Shown: positions 35,389 through 45,418, numbered from the stretch's first letter. The stretch: DNA of 64,000 nt from Sphingomonas sp. J315 (GCF_024666595.1 NZ_CP088296.1:434001-498000); one strand, 5' to 3'. Notes: a model not told the origin generated them from the letters alone. Made by a program: numbers and translations.

Positions 35389-36870
35389 ATGTTTGCACGA
35401 CCCGGGCCGCGTCTGGTCGCGGCCTCTCTGGCGCTTGCAGCCGCCGCACCCGTGCTGGCGCAGACGGCGGCACCTTCGCCCTCACCGTCGCCCAGCGCGA
35501 CGCCGACCGGCGCGCCGCTTCAGGTCCAGCCGCTTCCGACTCCCTTGCCCCTGCCGACCGTGACGGCGGATCAGGCGGAGCAACTGCGCCGCCTGATCGT
35601 GCAGGGCCGCATCGCGCACGGACTGCGCTATTCGACCCAGGCGGCGGAAATCCTTCCCACCGACGATGTCGGCCTCGTCCGCGCCGCGCTCGATTATGCC
35701 CGCGCGATCCATATCGGTCGCCTCGACACCGCCGATTTCCAGGAGGATTGGGCGCTGCGCCCCGCCGCATGGGATCCGCAGCCCGGCTTCACCCGCGCGC
35801 TGGCGGAGAACCGCCTGACACAATGGTTCGCCGATCTCGCCCCGCCCTATGAGGGCTATGAGACGCTGCGCGCCGGGCTTGCCCGCTACCGCCTGATCGA
35901 ATCCGCGGGCGGCTGGAGCGCGATTGCCGCCGGCCCCGACATGAGCGTCGGGGCGACCGGCCCGCGCGTCGCGGCGCTGCGCGCCCGGCTCGCGGTTGAA
36001 GATGACGGCGTCGCGCGGCTCGGCGACAGCTTCGACGCCGAACTCAAGGAAGCCGTGGTCCGCGCCCAGCGCCGCTATGGCCTCAATCCCACCGGCACCG
36101 TTTCCAGCGGCACGCTGGGCGCGCTCAACGTTCCGGTCGAGGGGCGCATCCGCCAGATCATGGCAAACATGGAACGCTGGCGCTGGATGCCCAAGACGAT
36201 GCCGACCGACCGGGTTCAGGTGAATATCGCCTCGGCCAGCGTCGCAGTGTTCGAGGGCGACCGCCCGGTAATGTCGATGCGCGGCGTGACGGGCAAGCCG
36301 GGCGGCGGCGAGACGCCAATGCTCGTTTCGAACATCCACTCGGTGGTGGTGAACCCGCCCTGGAACGTTCCCGCCGGAATCGCCGCGCGTGAGCTGTTCC
36401 CGAAGGGCGAAGCCTATCTGGCGCGCAACGGGTTCAAGATCATCGGCACCGGTGCCAACCGCCGCCTGCAACAGGCTCCCTCGCACTCGGCGCTGGGCAA
36501 GTTCAAGTTCGACTTCAACAATCCCTTCGCGGTCTATCTGCACGACACGCCGACCAAGGGCACCTTCTCGCGCTTCGACCGCCTCGCCAGCCATGGCTGC
36601 ATCCGGCTCGAACGGCCTGCGGAGCTCGCCAATCTGCTGCTGACCGGCGACCCGGTATGGACGCCGGAAAAGATCGCCGAGACCGTCGCCGGGGGCAAGA
36701 CCACCCGCGTGCCGCTGCAAAAGCAGGTCGCGGTCTATCTGCTCTACTGGACCGCCTATGGCAGCGCGAGCGGGACGATGAACTTCCGCGGCGATCCCTA
36801 TAACTGGGACAAGACGCTCGCATCGAAGATCGAGGCGCGATCGGCCACCCAGGCCCAGTCGGCGCGCTAA
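35389..36870 (+). CDS. L,D-transpeptidase with peptidoglycan-binding domain
   Basis: 493 residues: signal peptide (about 1-25, ending ALAA..VLAQ), a low-complexity linker, a peptidoglycan-binding-like helical part (about 195-250), and a YkuD-type catalytic domain with HDTPTKGTFSRFDRLASHGC (His and catalytic Cys) followed by IRLERP. Makes 3-3 cross-links in peptidoglycan or attaches proteins to it, in the periplasm. ATG 35389 has AAGGA upstream at suitable spacing; GTG 35368 is less likely. Confidence 0.9.
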   Translation: MFARPGPRLVAASLALAAAAPVLAQTAAPSPSPSPSATPTGAPLQVQPLPTPLPLPTVTADQAEQLRRLIVQGRIAHGLRYSTQAAEILPTDDVGLVRAALDYARAIHIGRLDTADFQEDWALRPAAWDPQPGFTRALAENRLTQWFADLAPPYEGYETLRAGLARYRLIESAGGWSAIAAGPDMSVGATGPRVAALRARLAVEDDGVARLGDSFDAELKEAVVRAQRRYGLNPTGTVSSGTLGALNVPVEGRIRQIMANMERWRWMPKTMPTDRVQVNIASASVAVFEGDRPVMSMRGVTGKPGGGETPMLVSNIHSVVVNPPWNVPAGIAARELFPKGEAYLARNGFKIIGTGANRRLQQAPSHSALGKFKFDFNNPFAVYLHDTPTKGTFSRFDRLASHGCIRLERPAELANLLLTGDPVWTPEKIAETVAGGKTTRVPLQKQVAVYLLYWTAYGSASGTMNFRGDPYNWDKTLASKIEARSATQAQSAR

Positions 36871-36890
36871 GCAACAAGGGGAGAAAGCCA

Positions 36891-37208
36891 ATGAACCGCC
36901 GCACGATCCAACTCGCCACCGCCCTCGCCGCCGCAGCCGCGCTCGCAGCCTGCTCGGGCGCGTCGGAGGAAGCCGCGCCCGCCGAAAATGCCGTCAACGC
37001 GATGGAGCTGACCGAAGACCTGCCGGCGGACGAGAATGTCACCGAAACGGCACCGTTGACCACCGACAACGCCACGGCTCCCGCCCCGGTCGCCGAACCG
37101 GCGGCCCCCGACGAAGCGCAGATTCAGGACGACGCCGAATCGGTCGGCATGACCGCCCGCGTCCAGCGCGGCGACAGCTCGGGCAACCAGGCCGCCCCGG
37201 CGGAGTGA
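36891..37208 (+). CDS. Small Ala/Glu-rich lipoprotein
   Basis: 105 residues. Signal peptide MNRRTIQLATALAAAAALAAC ends in a LAAC lipobox; the mature part is acidic, rich in Ala, Glu, Pro and Thr, and predicted disordered. Lies 20 bases after the L,D-transpeptidase gene, so it is probably co-transcribed and acts at the envelope. No family recognised. Confidence 0.7.
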   Translation: MNRRTIQLATALAAAAALAACSGASEEAAPAENAVNAMELTEDLPADENVTETAPLTTDNATAPAPVAEPAAPDEAQIQDDAESVGMTARVQRGDSSGNQAAPAE

Positions 37209-37215
37209 CACTGTT

Positions 37216-37349
37216 AATCCTCCCCCGCCAGGGGGAGGTGGCGCCGAAGGCGACGGAGGGGAGGAAGCACTGCGGCTTGAGCCTTAAGGGCATCGCCGTC
37301 CTCCCCCTCCGTCAGCTGCGCTGACACCTCCCCCTTGCGGGGGAGGATT
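37216..37349. repeat. Intergenic palindromic repeat pair
   Basis: AATCCTCCCCCGCCAGGGGG opens the left unit and GGGGGAGGATT closes the right one, with CCTCCGTC/GACGGAGG arms between them. Same type as the element at 38698-38826; the two flank rplJ-rplL. Confidence 0.85.
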
Positions 37350-37399
37350 GGACTACCCCCACACTTGACTCCTGTCCCCCACCCGCTATGAGCGCGCCT

Positions 37400-37652
37400 T
37401 CGCATCACCGGGCAACCGGTGCGCGTTCCGTCCGAGACAGTGGGTGTGCGGCATTTGGCCGCACTTAATTTCCCGCCAAGACGGGGACAGAGATTTACGC
37501 CGGTCGTATCCGCATTGCGGAGCCTCCGGGTCAGCCCGCCGGACCCTTCCGGCCCTGACGATCATGCCCCCACGGACAATGGGGATCGGGCAGCCGCCCG
37601 GTTCCTGGCGTAACCGCTCCGGCCCTGGCCGGGGCATAGTGAGGAGACAGGC
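37400..37652 (+). promoter_or_regulatory. Probable L10 (rplJ) leader
   Basis: About 250 bases before rplJ rich in hairpins: CACCGGGCAACCGGTG, TTTCCCGCCAAGACGGGG and GGCCCTGGCCGGGGC among others. Ribosomal protein L10 commonly binds its own leader to limit translation of rplJL. The region is conserved-looking and lacks a gene, but I could not match the exact L10 fold. Confidence 0.55.
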
Positions 37653-38168
37653 ATGGATCGTTCTCAGAAGACCCAGGCCGTTGCCGAGCTGAACAGCACC
37701 TTCAACGAGGTCGCAGTGGTGGTCGTCACCCGCAACCTCGGGATGACCGTCAAGCAGTCGACGGACCTCCGTAACAAGGCGCGTGAAGCTGGCGCGAGCT
37801 ACAAGGTCGCAAAGAACCGCCTTGCCAAGATCGCGATCGAAGGCACCGATTACTCGGTGCTCGCGGACCTGCTGACGGGTCCGACGGCGCTTTCCTATTC
37901 GACCGATCCGGTCGCCGCCGCCAAGGTGGTGACGGATTTCGCCAAGACGAACGACAAGCTCGAAATCGTCGGCGGCGCAATGGGAAGCATGCTGCTCGAC
38001 GCGGAAGGCGTGAAGGCACTCGCATCGCTGCCTTCGCTCGACGAACTGCGCGGCAAGATTGTCGGCCTGCTTCAGGCCCCGGCAGCCAAGCTCGCGTCGA
38101 TCACCCAGGCACCCGCGGCGCAGCTCGCCCGCGTGTTCAATGCCTATGCGGAGAAGGACGCGGCCTGA
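37653..38168 (+). CDS. rplJ: 50S ribosomal protein L10
   Basis: 171 residues, the anchor for L7/L12 dimers. Starts MDRSQKTQAVAELNSTF and has the characteristic VVVVTRNLGMTVKQSTDLR and YKVAKNRLAKIA. GAGGAG lies before ATG 37653. Followed by rplL 56 bases later. Confidence 0.97.
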   Translation: MDRSQKTQAVAELNSTFNEVAVVVVTRNLGMTVKQSTDLRNKAREAGASYKVAKNRLAKIAIEGTDYSVLADLLTGPTALSYSTDPVAAAKVVTDFAKTNDKLEIVGGAMGSMLLDAEGVKALASLPSLDELRGKIVGLLQAPAAKLASITQAPAAQLARVFNAYAEKDAA

Positions 38169-38224
38169 GCCGACGTCCATTTGCGATTTTTCGAACCAAT
38201 CTGAATTTTTGAAGGGAATATCAA

Positions 38225-38605
38225 ATGGCTGACCTGAACGCTCTTGTTGACCAGCTGTCGGAACTGACCGTCCTCGAAGCCGCTGAGCTGTCGAAGCTCC
38301 TCGAAGAGAAGTGGGGCGTCAGCGCCGCTGCTCCGGTCGCGGTTGCTGCTGCTGGCGGCGCTGCCGGCGGCGCGGCTCCGGCTGCTGAAGAGCAGACCGA
38401 GTTCGACGTGATCCTCACCGGCGACGGTGGCAAGAAGATCAACGTCATCAAGGAAGTCCGCGCCATCACCAACCTCGGCCTGACCGAAGCGAAGGCTCTC
38501 GTCGAGGGCGCGCCGAAGGCCGTCAAGGAAGGCGTGTCGAAGGACGAAGCCGAGAAGCTCAAGAAGCAGCTCGAAGAAGCCGGCGCGACCGTCGAGATCA
38601 AGTAA
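38225..38605 (+). CDS. rplL: 50S ribosomal protein L7/L12
   Basis: 126 residues. N-terminal dimerisation domain ([20 protein letters not shown]), an Ala/Gly-rich hinge (about 37-55) and the C-terminal factor-binding domain ([35 protein letters not shown]). Last gene of the operon, ending at the terminator at 38634. Confidence 0.97.
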   Translation: MADLNALVDQLSELTVLEAAELSKLLEEKWGVSAAAPVAVAAAGGAAGGAAPAAEEQTEFDVILTGDGGKKINVIKEVRAITNLGLTEAKALVEGAPKAVKEGVSKDEAEKLKKQLEEAGATVEIK

Positions 38606-38633
38606 TCTCGCGGCTGCATCAGCAGCTTATGAA

Positions 38634-38664
38634 GGGGGCGGTCCGGCAACGGGCCGCCCCTTTT
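38634..38664 (+). terminator. Terminator of rplJ-rplL
   Basis: GGGGCGG and CCGCCCC pair around a loop TCCGGCAACGGG and run into TTTT, 28 bases past the rplL stop. It separates this operon from rpoB, which does not follow here: the next genes are on the other strand. Confidence 0.88.
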
Positions 38665-38697
38665 CGTTGGGCGGCTGCCTCGTTGAGGCGAGCTGCA

Positions 38698-38826
38698 AAA
38701 ATCCTCTCCGGCACGGGGAGGTGGCAGCGCGCAGCGCTGACGGAGGGGGCCCGAGCCGTCGGATTCCCTTGCCTCGGGCCCCCTCCACCAGCTTCGCTGG
38801 TCCGCCTCCCCGTTCGGGGGAGGATT
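38698..38826. repeat. Intergenic palindromic repeat pair
   Basis: AATCCTCTCCGGCACGGGGAGG on the left and CCTCCCCGTTCGGGGGAGG on the right enclose GACGGAGGGGGCCC and GGGCCCCCTCC. Closely similar to the element at 37216-37349. Confidence 0.8.
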
Positions 38827-38829
38827 CAG

Positions 38830-40074
38830 TTACCCCACATCCTTCGGTACATACCGCTTCGCCGCCAACCGCCCGAAGCCATCCGCCGCCCGCTCGACCC
38901 AAAGCGGCCCCAGCCTATCGCTGCCCGGCGCGGGCACGGTGCCGACCATGAAGCAATCGCGCAGCGTGCGGATCGAAAGTCCGGCATACCATTTGAGCGC
39001 GACTGGCAGGATCGGCACGAACATCGGCTTGCCCTGGACATTGACCACCCGCATCTGGTCGGCCGCCTGGCTGACCTGGCCCTTCAGCATGTGGATGCCA
39101 CCCGGCGCGATGCTGAACGGTTCCGACCCCGGCGCCATCCGCGCCGCGCCATGGAAGCCCGCAATCTGCGCGTCCTGATCCGGGTTGGCCGAAAATAGCG
39201 CGAGCACCGCGCGGACATTGTCGGCGGACTCCGGCCCCCGATTCTGGATGTAGAGCTCGAAATCGATGCTCACCATCCCGTCACGGATTGCCGCGCGCAG
39301 CGGGCGGATTTCGGTCACCAGCGGCCCCGGCGGTGGCGGCACCGGCGCGACTGGCGCAGCAGGTGCCGGCCGCGGAGCGGGCGCGGCGGGTTGCGGCGCG
39401 GGGCGCGGCGGCGCGGGCGGGCTGGCCACCCCGGCACGCGCCGGCGGTCCCGGTGTCGGCGGCGACGCGACCACCGGAGTTTCGGCCACCTCCACCTCAT
39501 CCACCGCTTCGCGACGACGACGGCGGCGACCGGCAATCGCAAGCCCGCCAATCAGTCCCACCGCCAACGCGGCTGTCGCAGCGAGAGCGGGCCAGAGCCA
39601 GGCATCAAGGGCCTCGACCGTCGCCCCAAGGCCGTCACTCTGCACGGCCGCTGGAGCCTGGGCATCAGGAGATACCGCCGGGCTCGGCCCCGGCTGTGGC
39701 GTCGCCACCGCCGTAAAGTCGGACGGCCCGAACCGGGTTGGGCTCGGCTGCGGCGCTGGCTGCCCGGTTGGCTGTACACCTGGCTGCGGCGTCACCACCG
39801 GGGTCGGCTGTGCCGTCGTCGCACGCGGCGTGGGCGTCGCGCGCGGCGGGATCGGCACCGGCGTCACCGTCGGCTGCGGCGCGGGAGCCGAAGTCGGCGT
39901 CGACGTCGGCGTCGGGGTCGGCGTCGGACGCGGCGTCGGATTGGGGTTGATGTCGAAATCCCCGATCGGCGGCGTAATCACCGTCGGTCGCTGCGCCTCC
40001 TGGCCAACAGCGGGGCTCGCAAGCAACAGGATCGTGGTCAGCGCGGTGGTCGCGCGAAGGGTCAACGCAGTCAC
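38830..40074 (-). CDS. Pro-rich membrane-anchored protein
   Basis: 414 residues: signal peptide (1-24), a long Pro/Thr/Ala-rich linker, a transmembrane helix (about 160-181) followed by RRRRRR, a second Pro-rich stretch, then a beta-rich conserved C-terminal domain (about 250-395, with FELYIQNRGPESADNVRAVL). A homologous, similarly built protein is encoded at 40184-41570. Both likely span the envelope, with the C-terminal domain on one side. Family function unknown. Confidence 0.65.
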   Translation of the reverse strand: MTALTLRATTALTTILLLASPAVGQEAQRPTVITPPIGDFDINPNPTPRPTPTPTPTSTPTSAPAPQPTVTPVPIPPRATPTPRATTAQPTPVVTPQPGVQPTGQPAPQPSPTRFGPSDFTAVATPQPGPSPAVSPDAQAPAAVQSDGLGATVEALDAWLWPALAATAALAVGLIGGLAIAGRRRRRREAVDEVEVAETPVVASPPTPGPPARAGVASPPAPPRPAPQPAAPAPRPAPAAPVAPVPPPPGPLVTEIRPLRAAIRDGMVSIDFELYIQNRGPESADNVRAVLALFSANPDQDAQIAGFHGAARMAPGSEPFSIAPGGIHMLKGQVSQAADQMRVVNVQGKPMFVPILPVALKWYAGLSIRTLRDCFMVGTVPAPGSDRLGPLWVERAADGFGRLAAKRYVPKDVG

Positions 40075-40183
40075 GCGCCGCGCCTAGCATGGAGAAGGCG
40101 GACCCGCGCACCAAAAAATGCGCAGGCCCGCCCGAAAAGCGACCCGCCCCGGCGCAAACCGGGACGGGCATTGTGATAAGGCA

Positions 40184-41570
40184 TCAAAGCTTGGCCGGTA
40201 CTCCGACCAGTTCGGCCTCGACATCGACGTACATCGACGGATCGTCCTGGATCGCGATCGGCTCCAGATGCGTGCCACCATTGACGCGCCCGATGCGGAA
40301 CGCTGCAGCGGTGCGCCCCTCGCGCCCGTCGGGCAGGCGGTAGCGGGCATCGGCGACCAGCACCGGGGTAAACCCGTCATCGTCGCCCGCGATCGCATCG
40401 ACCGCGTCGCGCGGCATCGTCAGCATGGCCTCCAGCGTCGTGCCGTCCCCCGGCGCGATCGTCGCGGCGGGCAGGCTCGAATCCGTGGGCGGATTGCTCA
40501 GCATCCGCTCGATTTCGCTCTGCTGTGCGCCGTGCTCGCCCAGCATGAACGCGCCAATCTGCACGTCCTTCGCAGGCGCACCACCCGCATTGGCGACGGT
40601 GAGCTCGAACCCCACCGTAGCACCACGCCGGCTCATGCCAGCCCGGATCGGACGCATCGCGAGCTCGAGCTGCGGACGACCGCCCGCCGGCTTTGCACCG
40701 CCAAGCACTGCGGCAACATCCGCCGGGTCGGCATCGGACAGCGCCGCATTCTCCAGTGCGGGCTTCGCTTCATCATGCTTGGGCGTAACCGGCTTCGCAT
40801 CCGGCGCGAGGCGCTCTGCAAGCTCCCGCTCATGACGCGGCGCGATGAACGCTGGCGCAGCAGCGACCGGATTGGCAACCGGACGCTGGATCACCGGATC
40901 GGGCATGCGACGTTCGATCACCGGTTCACGGGCCGACTCGACCGGCGCAGCGACCACGACCTCATCCTCGATATAGGGCTCGTCCGAACGACGACGACGC
41001 AGCAGCATCGCGGCAGCGATCAGCGCGGCAACACCGCCCAGCGCAGCCAGGATCAGCCACATCGTGCCGCCATCGCCCGGCGCGGCCTCGATCGGTGCGG
41101 GCGCGGTTTCGGTCACCGGATCGACGACCGGCGGCGCAGTCTGCGCAACGGGATCCGCCGAGGTAGGCGCGGCAGGCGTGATCTCAGGCGCAGCAACGGG
41201 GGGCTGGGATCGGAGCCGCAGCGGGGGTCGCACGCTGCGGCGTTTCTACCGCGCGGGTCGGACGAGCCGGAGCTTCGGCGCGTCGCGCAGCGGCACGCTC
41301 GCGCGCCTCCTGCTCGGCCTGCTCGGCGACGCCGGGAGCAATCGTTGTGCGCGACTCCCCGCTCGGCGGGGTTTGCGCGACTGGGGTCTGGACCGGAGGT
41401 GGAGTGACGGGCTGTGGTGCCGGAGCCGGAGCAGGCTGGGCCGGGGCCAGCACGGTCGGCGGGGTCACCGTCTCCTGCGCCAGGGCGGTTGCGGGGAGAG
41501 CGGCGGCGGCGAAAAGCAGCGCCACTGCTCGGCGAAGCGCGGGTCGCGCATGATGTGCTGTGTGGGTCAT
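40184..41570 (-). pseudogene. Second Pro-rich membrane-anchored protein, frameshifted as sequenced
   Basis: The first frame has a signal peptide (MTHTAHHARPALRRAVALLF onward) and a Pro/Ala-rich linker; after the G6 run 41198-41203 the sequence continues in another frame through MWLILAALGGVAALIAAAML (membrane helix), RRRRS and a conserved C-terminal domain (RPIRAGMSRRGATVGFELTV). Dropping one base gives about 461 residues. The arrangement matches the neighbouring protein at 38830-40074, 110 bases downstream, suggesting a duplicated pair in one operon. Confidence 0.7.
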
Positions 41571-41739
41571 AACGGGGGGTCAACAAGTGGAACCCGCGAT
41601 TCGTCGCAGCTATGGCTCGAAATTGCGGCGAGTTGTTGGCGCGCGACGTTCAAGTGATGATTCAATCTACCCCCCGAAACGAAACGGGGATGACTTTCGC
41701 CACCCCCGTTTTTAGTTCCACCTCAAGATGAACAACCGT

Positions 41740-43155
41740 TCAGGGAACGGTCACCGTCTTGAATTCTACGCCTTTTAGTTCGGGAAGCGCCTGAAGCTGC
41801 GGCGTGATGACCTTCAGGTCGCCGACAACCACCAATGTCATCTTGTCGAGCGGCAGCCGCTTCGCCGCCTCGCTGATCTGCGCGTTGGTCACCGCAAGGG
41901 TCGCCGGGACATAATTTTCCAGCCAGTCGCGCGGCAGGCCCAGCGAATCGCGCGTCGCCAGCGTGTTGACCAGCGCGCCGGCGGTGGAGTTCTGGATGAC
42001 GAACAGGCCGGCCATATATTGCCGCATCCCCGCCGCTTCCTCGTCGCCCGGCGGGGTCGCCTGCAGCTCACGTATCTCCTTGAACACCTCGGTCAGCGAC
42101 GGCCCTGTCGCCGCCGTGGTCACATCGGCGTTGAACGTCCACACCGCATTGGTCGGCAACAGCGCAACGCTCGACCCCGGCGAGTAGGTGTACCCCTTGT
42201 TCTCGCGGATATTGCGCGTGATGCGCGAGCTGAACGATCCGCCCAACAGCGCATTCATCACCCGCGTCGGGATATCCCCCGCGCTCCCCGCCTCGGGAGC
42301 CGGAAAGACGAGGTTGATCGTCGATTGCGGTGCGCCCGGACGGTCGAGCAGCAATACTTGCGGCCCGGACTTGGGATTGACCGGGATCAGCGCCCGCTCC
42401 GGCCCCGCAGCCCAACCGCCGAACGCCTTCTCGACCGCCGCCTTGACCGTCGCCGCATCGAACCGCCCGGCGATATAGAGGTGCGACCGCTTCGCCCCGA
42501 AATTGGCGGCATGCCACGCCTTGAGCTTGCCCGCGTCGTAGGCTCCGAACTGCGCCGGGGTCGGCAGCACCCGGCCATAGGGGTGGTCGGTGCCATAATA
42601 GGCGCGCGTCACCGCCGCATTGGCCAGCGTCCCCGGCTGCGTCAGCGCGATGGCGAGGCGGCGGTTCCAGTTCGCCTTGACCCGCGCCAGTTCGCTTTCG
42701 GGGAAGCCCGGCCGCTGCGCAACGTCCGCGACCAACCCGATCGCATCCGTGGTGCGGTCGGACAGGACGTTGATCGACACTGCCGAGGTGGTCGTACCCG
42801 CATTTACGGCGAGACCGCCGCCCATCTCGGCGGCCTTTTGCGCGATCTGCGCGGCGGTCATCCCCGCCGCGCCCTCGCGCATCATGTCGAGCGTCAGCCC
42901 GGCGAGCCAGGTGTCCGGCCCCTCGTTGATCGACCCCGTATAGGTTTGCAGCGACACGACCGCCTTGGGCACCACGCCATAGGGGATCAGCGTCACCTTC
43001 ATCCCGTTCTCCAGGACATAGGTTTCGCTCGCCGGAACCTTGAACGGCTTGGGCGCCGGGATCGGCGGCGGGGTGGAAGGAAGCTCCTGCGCGGCGACCC
43101 CCATCGGCGCGGCGAGAAGGGCGGCAGCCGTCAGGCTTGCGATCATGCGGCGCAT
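41740..43155 (-). CDS. M16-family peptidase-like protein without zinc site
   Basis: 471 residues, signal peptide first, then the two halves of the M16 fold (insulinase/processing peptidase type; NWNRRLAIALTQPG, YGTDHPYGRVLPTP, GGSFSSRITRNIRENKGYTY). The HxxEH zinc motif is not present, so this is the non-catalytic partner, as in heterodimeric M16B peptidases. ATG 43155 follows the stop of the catalytic partner by one base. Exported to the periplasm. Confidence 0.87.
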   Translation of the reverse strand: MRRMIASLTAAALLAAPMGVAAQELPSTPPPIPAPKPFKVPASETYVLENGMKVTLIPYGVVPKAVVSLQTYTGSINEGPDTWLAGLTLDMMREGAAGMTAAQIAQKAAEMGGGLAVNAGTTTSAVSINVLSDRTTDAIGLVADVAQRPGFPESELARVKANWNRRLAIALTQPGTLANAAVTRAYYGTDHPYGRVLPTPAQFGAYDAGKLKAWHAANFGAKRSHLYIAGRFDAATVKAAVEKAFGGWAAGPERALIPVNPKSGPQVLLLDRPGAPQSTINLVFPAPEAGSAGDIPTRVMNALLGGSFSSRITRNIRENKGYTYSPGSSVALLPTNAVWTFNADVTTAATGPSLTEVFKEIRELQATPPGDEEAAGMRQYMAGLFVIQNSTAGALVNTLATRDSLGLPRDWLENYVPATLAVTNAQISEAAKRLPLDKMTLVVVGDLKVITPQLQALPELKGVEFKTVTVP

Positions 43156-43156
43156 C

Positions 43157-44578
43157 TCACTTGCCTCCTTGCTGAGCGGCGGGCGCGGCAGGCTGGGCCG
43201 CACCGGGATCGATGACATAGATCGACCGGTTGGTCGGGCGTAGATATTCCTGCGCGGTCTTCTGGATCAGTTCGGGCGTCACCTTGGCGAACCCGTCCTC
43301 CAGCGTATTGACCTTGTTCGGGTCGTTATCGAACAGCGCATAGACGGCGAGCAGGTCGATCAGGCCGATCCGCCCCGTCCCGTCGATCGTCGAATAGAGC
43401 GAGGAGCGCATCTTGGTCCGCGCCCGCGCCAGTTCCTCCGGCGTCACCTTCCTGGTGCGCAGATCCTCGATCACCGCGTCGACCGCGGCCTTGATCTCGT
43501 CGCGGCTGCGATTGGCGTCATGCGTGAAGTTGAAGCTCCACAGCATCGGCCCCTGATAATTGAACATGTTACCCAGCGGGAAGTTGATCCCCCCGCCGAC
43601 CTCGCCCGCAATTCCGGTCTCGGCGACCAGCTTGCGGTACAGCCGGCTGTCCTGACCCTTCACCAGCATCTGGTCGATCAGGCCCATTGCATACCATTCG
43701 GGCGTGCCGCGCGCGGGGACATGATAGCCCGCTGCCCAGCCGGGCTTGGGTGCCAGCTTGTCGGTACGCGCGCGATATTTCTCCGCAGTCTGGCGCGGTT
43801 CGCTGATGTCGGGCAGCTTGACCGGCGGCGCCTTGGGCATCCAGCCATAATATTTCTCGACCATCGCCTTGGTCGCGGCATAGTCGATGTCGCCCGCCAC
43901 CACGAGCACGGCGTTGGACGGCTTGTAGAAGCTGTCGAAGAACTGCTTGGCATCTTCTACCGTCGCCGCCTCGATCTCCTTCAACTCGCCGTAGAAATTG
44001 TGGCTGTTATACCAGTTGGTGTTGGCCAGCATCGGCAGGTCGATCCACGGCCAGGTGCTGTACGGCTGGTTGAGGACGTTGACCTTCACCTCGTTGCCGA
44101 CGACGCCCTGCTGGTTCTTAAGCACCTCGTCGTTGATCACCGGCGCGGACATGCGATCGGCCTCGAGCCAAAGCATCCGCTCCAGAGCGTTCGACGGCAC
44201 CACCTCGAAATAGTTGGTGAAGTCGTAGCGCGTCGACCCGTTCAGCACGCCGCCGGCATTGCTGATCGTGCTGATATGCACGCCCTTTGGCGCGTTCTTC
44301 GATCCCTGGAACAGCAAATGTTCGAACAGATGCGCAAAGCCGGTGCGCTCGCGCGGCTCGATGCGGAACCCGATGCCGTAATAGACACCGACGGTGACCG
44401 TCGGGCTCAGCGTATCCTTGGCCAGCACCACGCGCAGCCCATTGGGCAGCGTGAAATACTGCATCTCGACCTTGAGCTTCGCGGGCGCGCTCTGCGCCGC
44501 CGCCGGGCTCGCCACCAGCCCCAGCGGCACCGCCGCCCCGGCCAGCGCAAGCGCCGTAACCCATTGTTTCATCGCCAT
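43157..44578 (-). CDS. M16-family zinc peptidase, catalytic subunit
   Basis: 473 residues with a signal peptide and HLFEH (His83, Glu86, His87), the inverted zinc motif of M16 peptidases, followed by a distal Glu in the EADRM region. Paired with the non-catalytic homologue immediately downstream, most likely forming a periplasmic heterodimer that degrades peptides. ATG 44578 has GAGGGG upstream. Confidence 0.9.
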   Translation of the reverse strand: MAMKQWVTALALAGAAVPLGLVASPAAAQSAPAKLKVEMQYFTLPNGLRVVLAKDTLSPTVTVGVYYGIGFRIEPRERTGFAHLFEHLLFQGSKNAPKGVHISTISNAGGVLNGSTRYDFTNYFEVVPSNALERMLWLEADRMSAPVINDEVLKNQQGVVGNEVKVNVLNQPYSTWPWIDLPMLANTNWYNSHNFYGELKEIEAATVEDAKQFFDSFYKPSNAVLVVAGDIDYAATKAMVEKYYGWMPKAPPVKLPDISEPRQTAEKYRARTDKLAPKPGWAAGYHVPARGTPEWYAMGLIDQMLVKGQDSRLYRKLVAETGIAGEVGGGINFPLGNMFNYQGPMLWSFNFTHDANRSRDEIKAAVDAVIEDLRTRKVTPEELARARTKMRSSLYSTIDGTGRIGLIDLLAVYALFDNDPNKVNTLEDGFAKVTPELIQKTAQEYLRPTNRSIYVIDPGAAQPAAPAAQQGGK

Positions 44579-44662
44579 GGAAATCCCCTCTGACTCGTCA
44601 GCTGTGTTAGCCTATCAGCACAGCGCGCGAGGGCAAGGGCGTTCGTCGAATATCGCGGCGGG

Positions 44663-45418
44663 CTAGATCCCGCCCTGCATTACCGCGCGCCCGGCCGCTT
44701 CCAGCTGCGCGGTCAGGTCCGCCAGGCACGCCTCGACCAGCGCCGGGTCCGTTGCACGGGCGACGAAATTCGCCCCCACCCGCCCTTCGCGGAAGAACGG
44801 ATAACTCCCGATCGCGACCCCTGCATGCGCCTTCTCGGTCGCGCGCAGCACGTCTGCGACCTCGCTCTCGGCAACCCAGCAGCCGATCGTGCCACTGACC
44901 ACCGGCTGCCCGCCCTCCAGCGTGCCCGTCAGCGCATCGAGCATGCCCGCGGTGATGTGCGGCACCCCGGCCATGATGAAGATATTGCCGACCCTTATGC
45001 CCGGCGCGCCCGACATGCGGTTGGGAATCAGGTCGCCGCCCTCCGGCACCCGCGCCATCCGCAGCCGCGCCTCGGTCAGCCCGCCGCGCGTCTCGTAATA
45101 GCGCTCCAGCGTCGCGCGCGCCTCCGGGTGGATGACCACCGGGACGCCCAAAGCCGCCGCGATCGCATCGACGGTGATGTCGTCATGCGTCGGCCCGATG
45201 CCCCCGGTGGTGAAGCAATAGTCGTATCGCGTGCGGATCGCGTCCACCGCCTCGACGATCCGCTCCTGCACATCGGGTACGACGCGCACTTCGGACAGGC
45301 GGATGCCCTGCACATTCAGCCACACCGCGATCTGCGCGACATTCTTGTCCTGGGTGCGACCCGACAGGATCTCGTCCCCGATCACCACAAGTCCCGCCGT
45401 CCAGATGCGCTCGCTCAT
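44663..45418 (-). CDS. CinA N-terminal-type molybdopterin-binding-fold protein
   Basis: 251 residues matching the MoCF/CinA N-terminal (COG1058) domain: GDEILSGRTQDKNVAQIA, FTTGGIGPTHDDITVDAIAA and MSGAPGIRVGNIFIMAGVPH. It lacks the C-terminal deamidase domain of full CinA, so a competence or NMN-deamidase role is not implied. ATG 45418 diverges from map with only 60 bases between the starts. Confidence 0.87.
   Translation of the reverse strand: MSERIWTAGLVVIGDEILSGRTQDKNVAQIAVWLNVQGIRLSEVRVVPDVQERIVEAVDAIRTRYDYCFTTGGIGPTHDDITVDAIAAALGVPVVIHPEARATLERYYETRGGLTEARLRMARVPEGGDLIPNRMSGAPGIRVGNIFIMAGVPHITAGMLDALTGTLEGGQPVVSGTIGCWVAESEVADVLRATEKAHAGVAIGSYPFFREGRVGANFVARATDPALVEACLADLTAQLEAAGRAVMQGGI

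Noticed and set aside
37353..37399. Start of the rplJ leader placed further upstream
   Set aside because: This short stretch lies between a repeat and the hairpin-rich leader and shows no structure.
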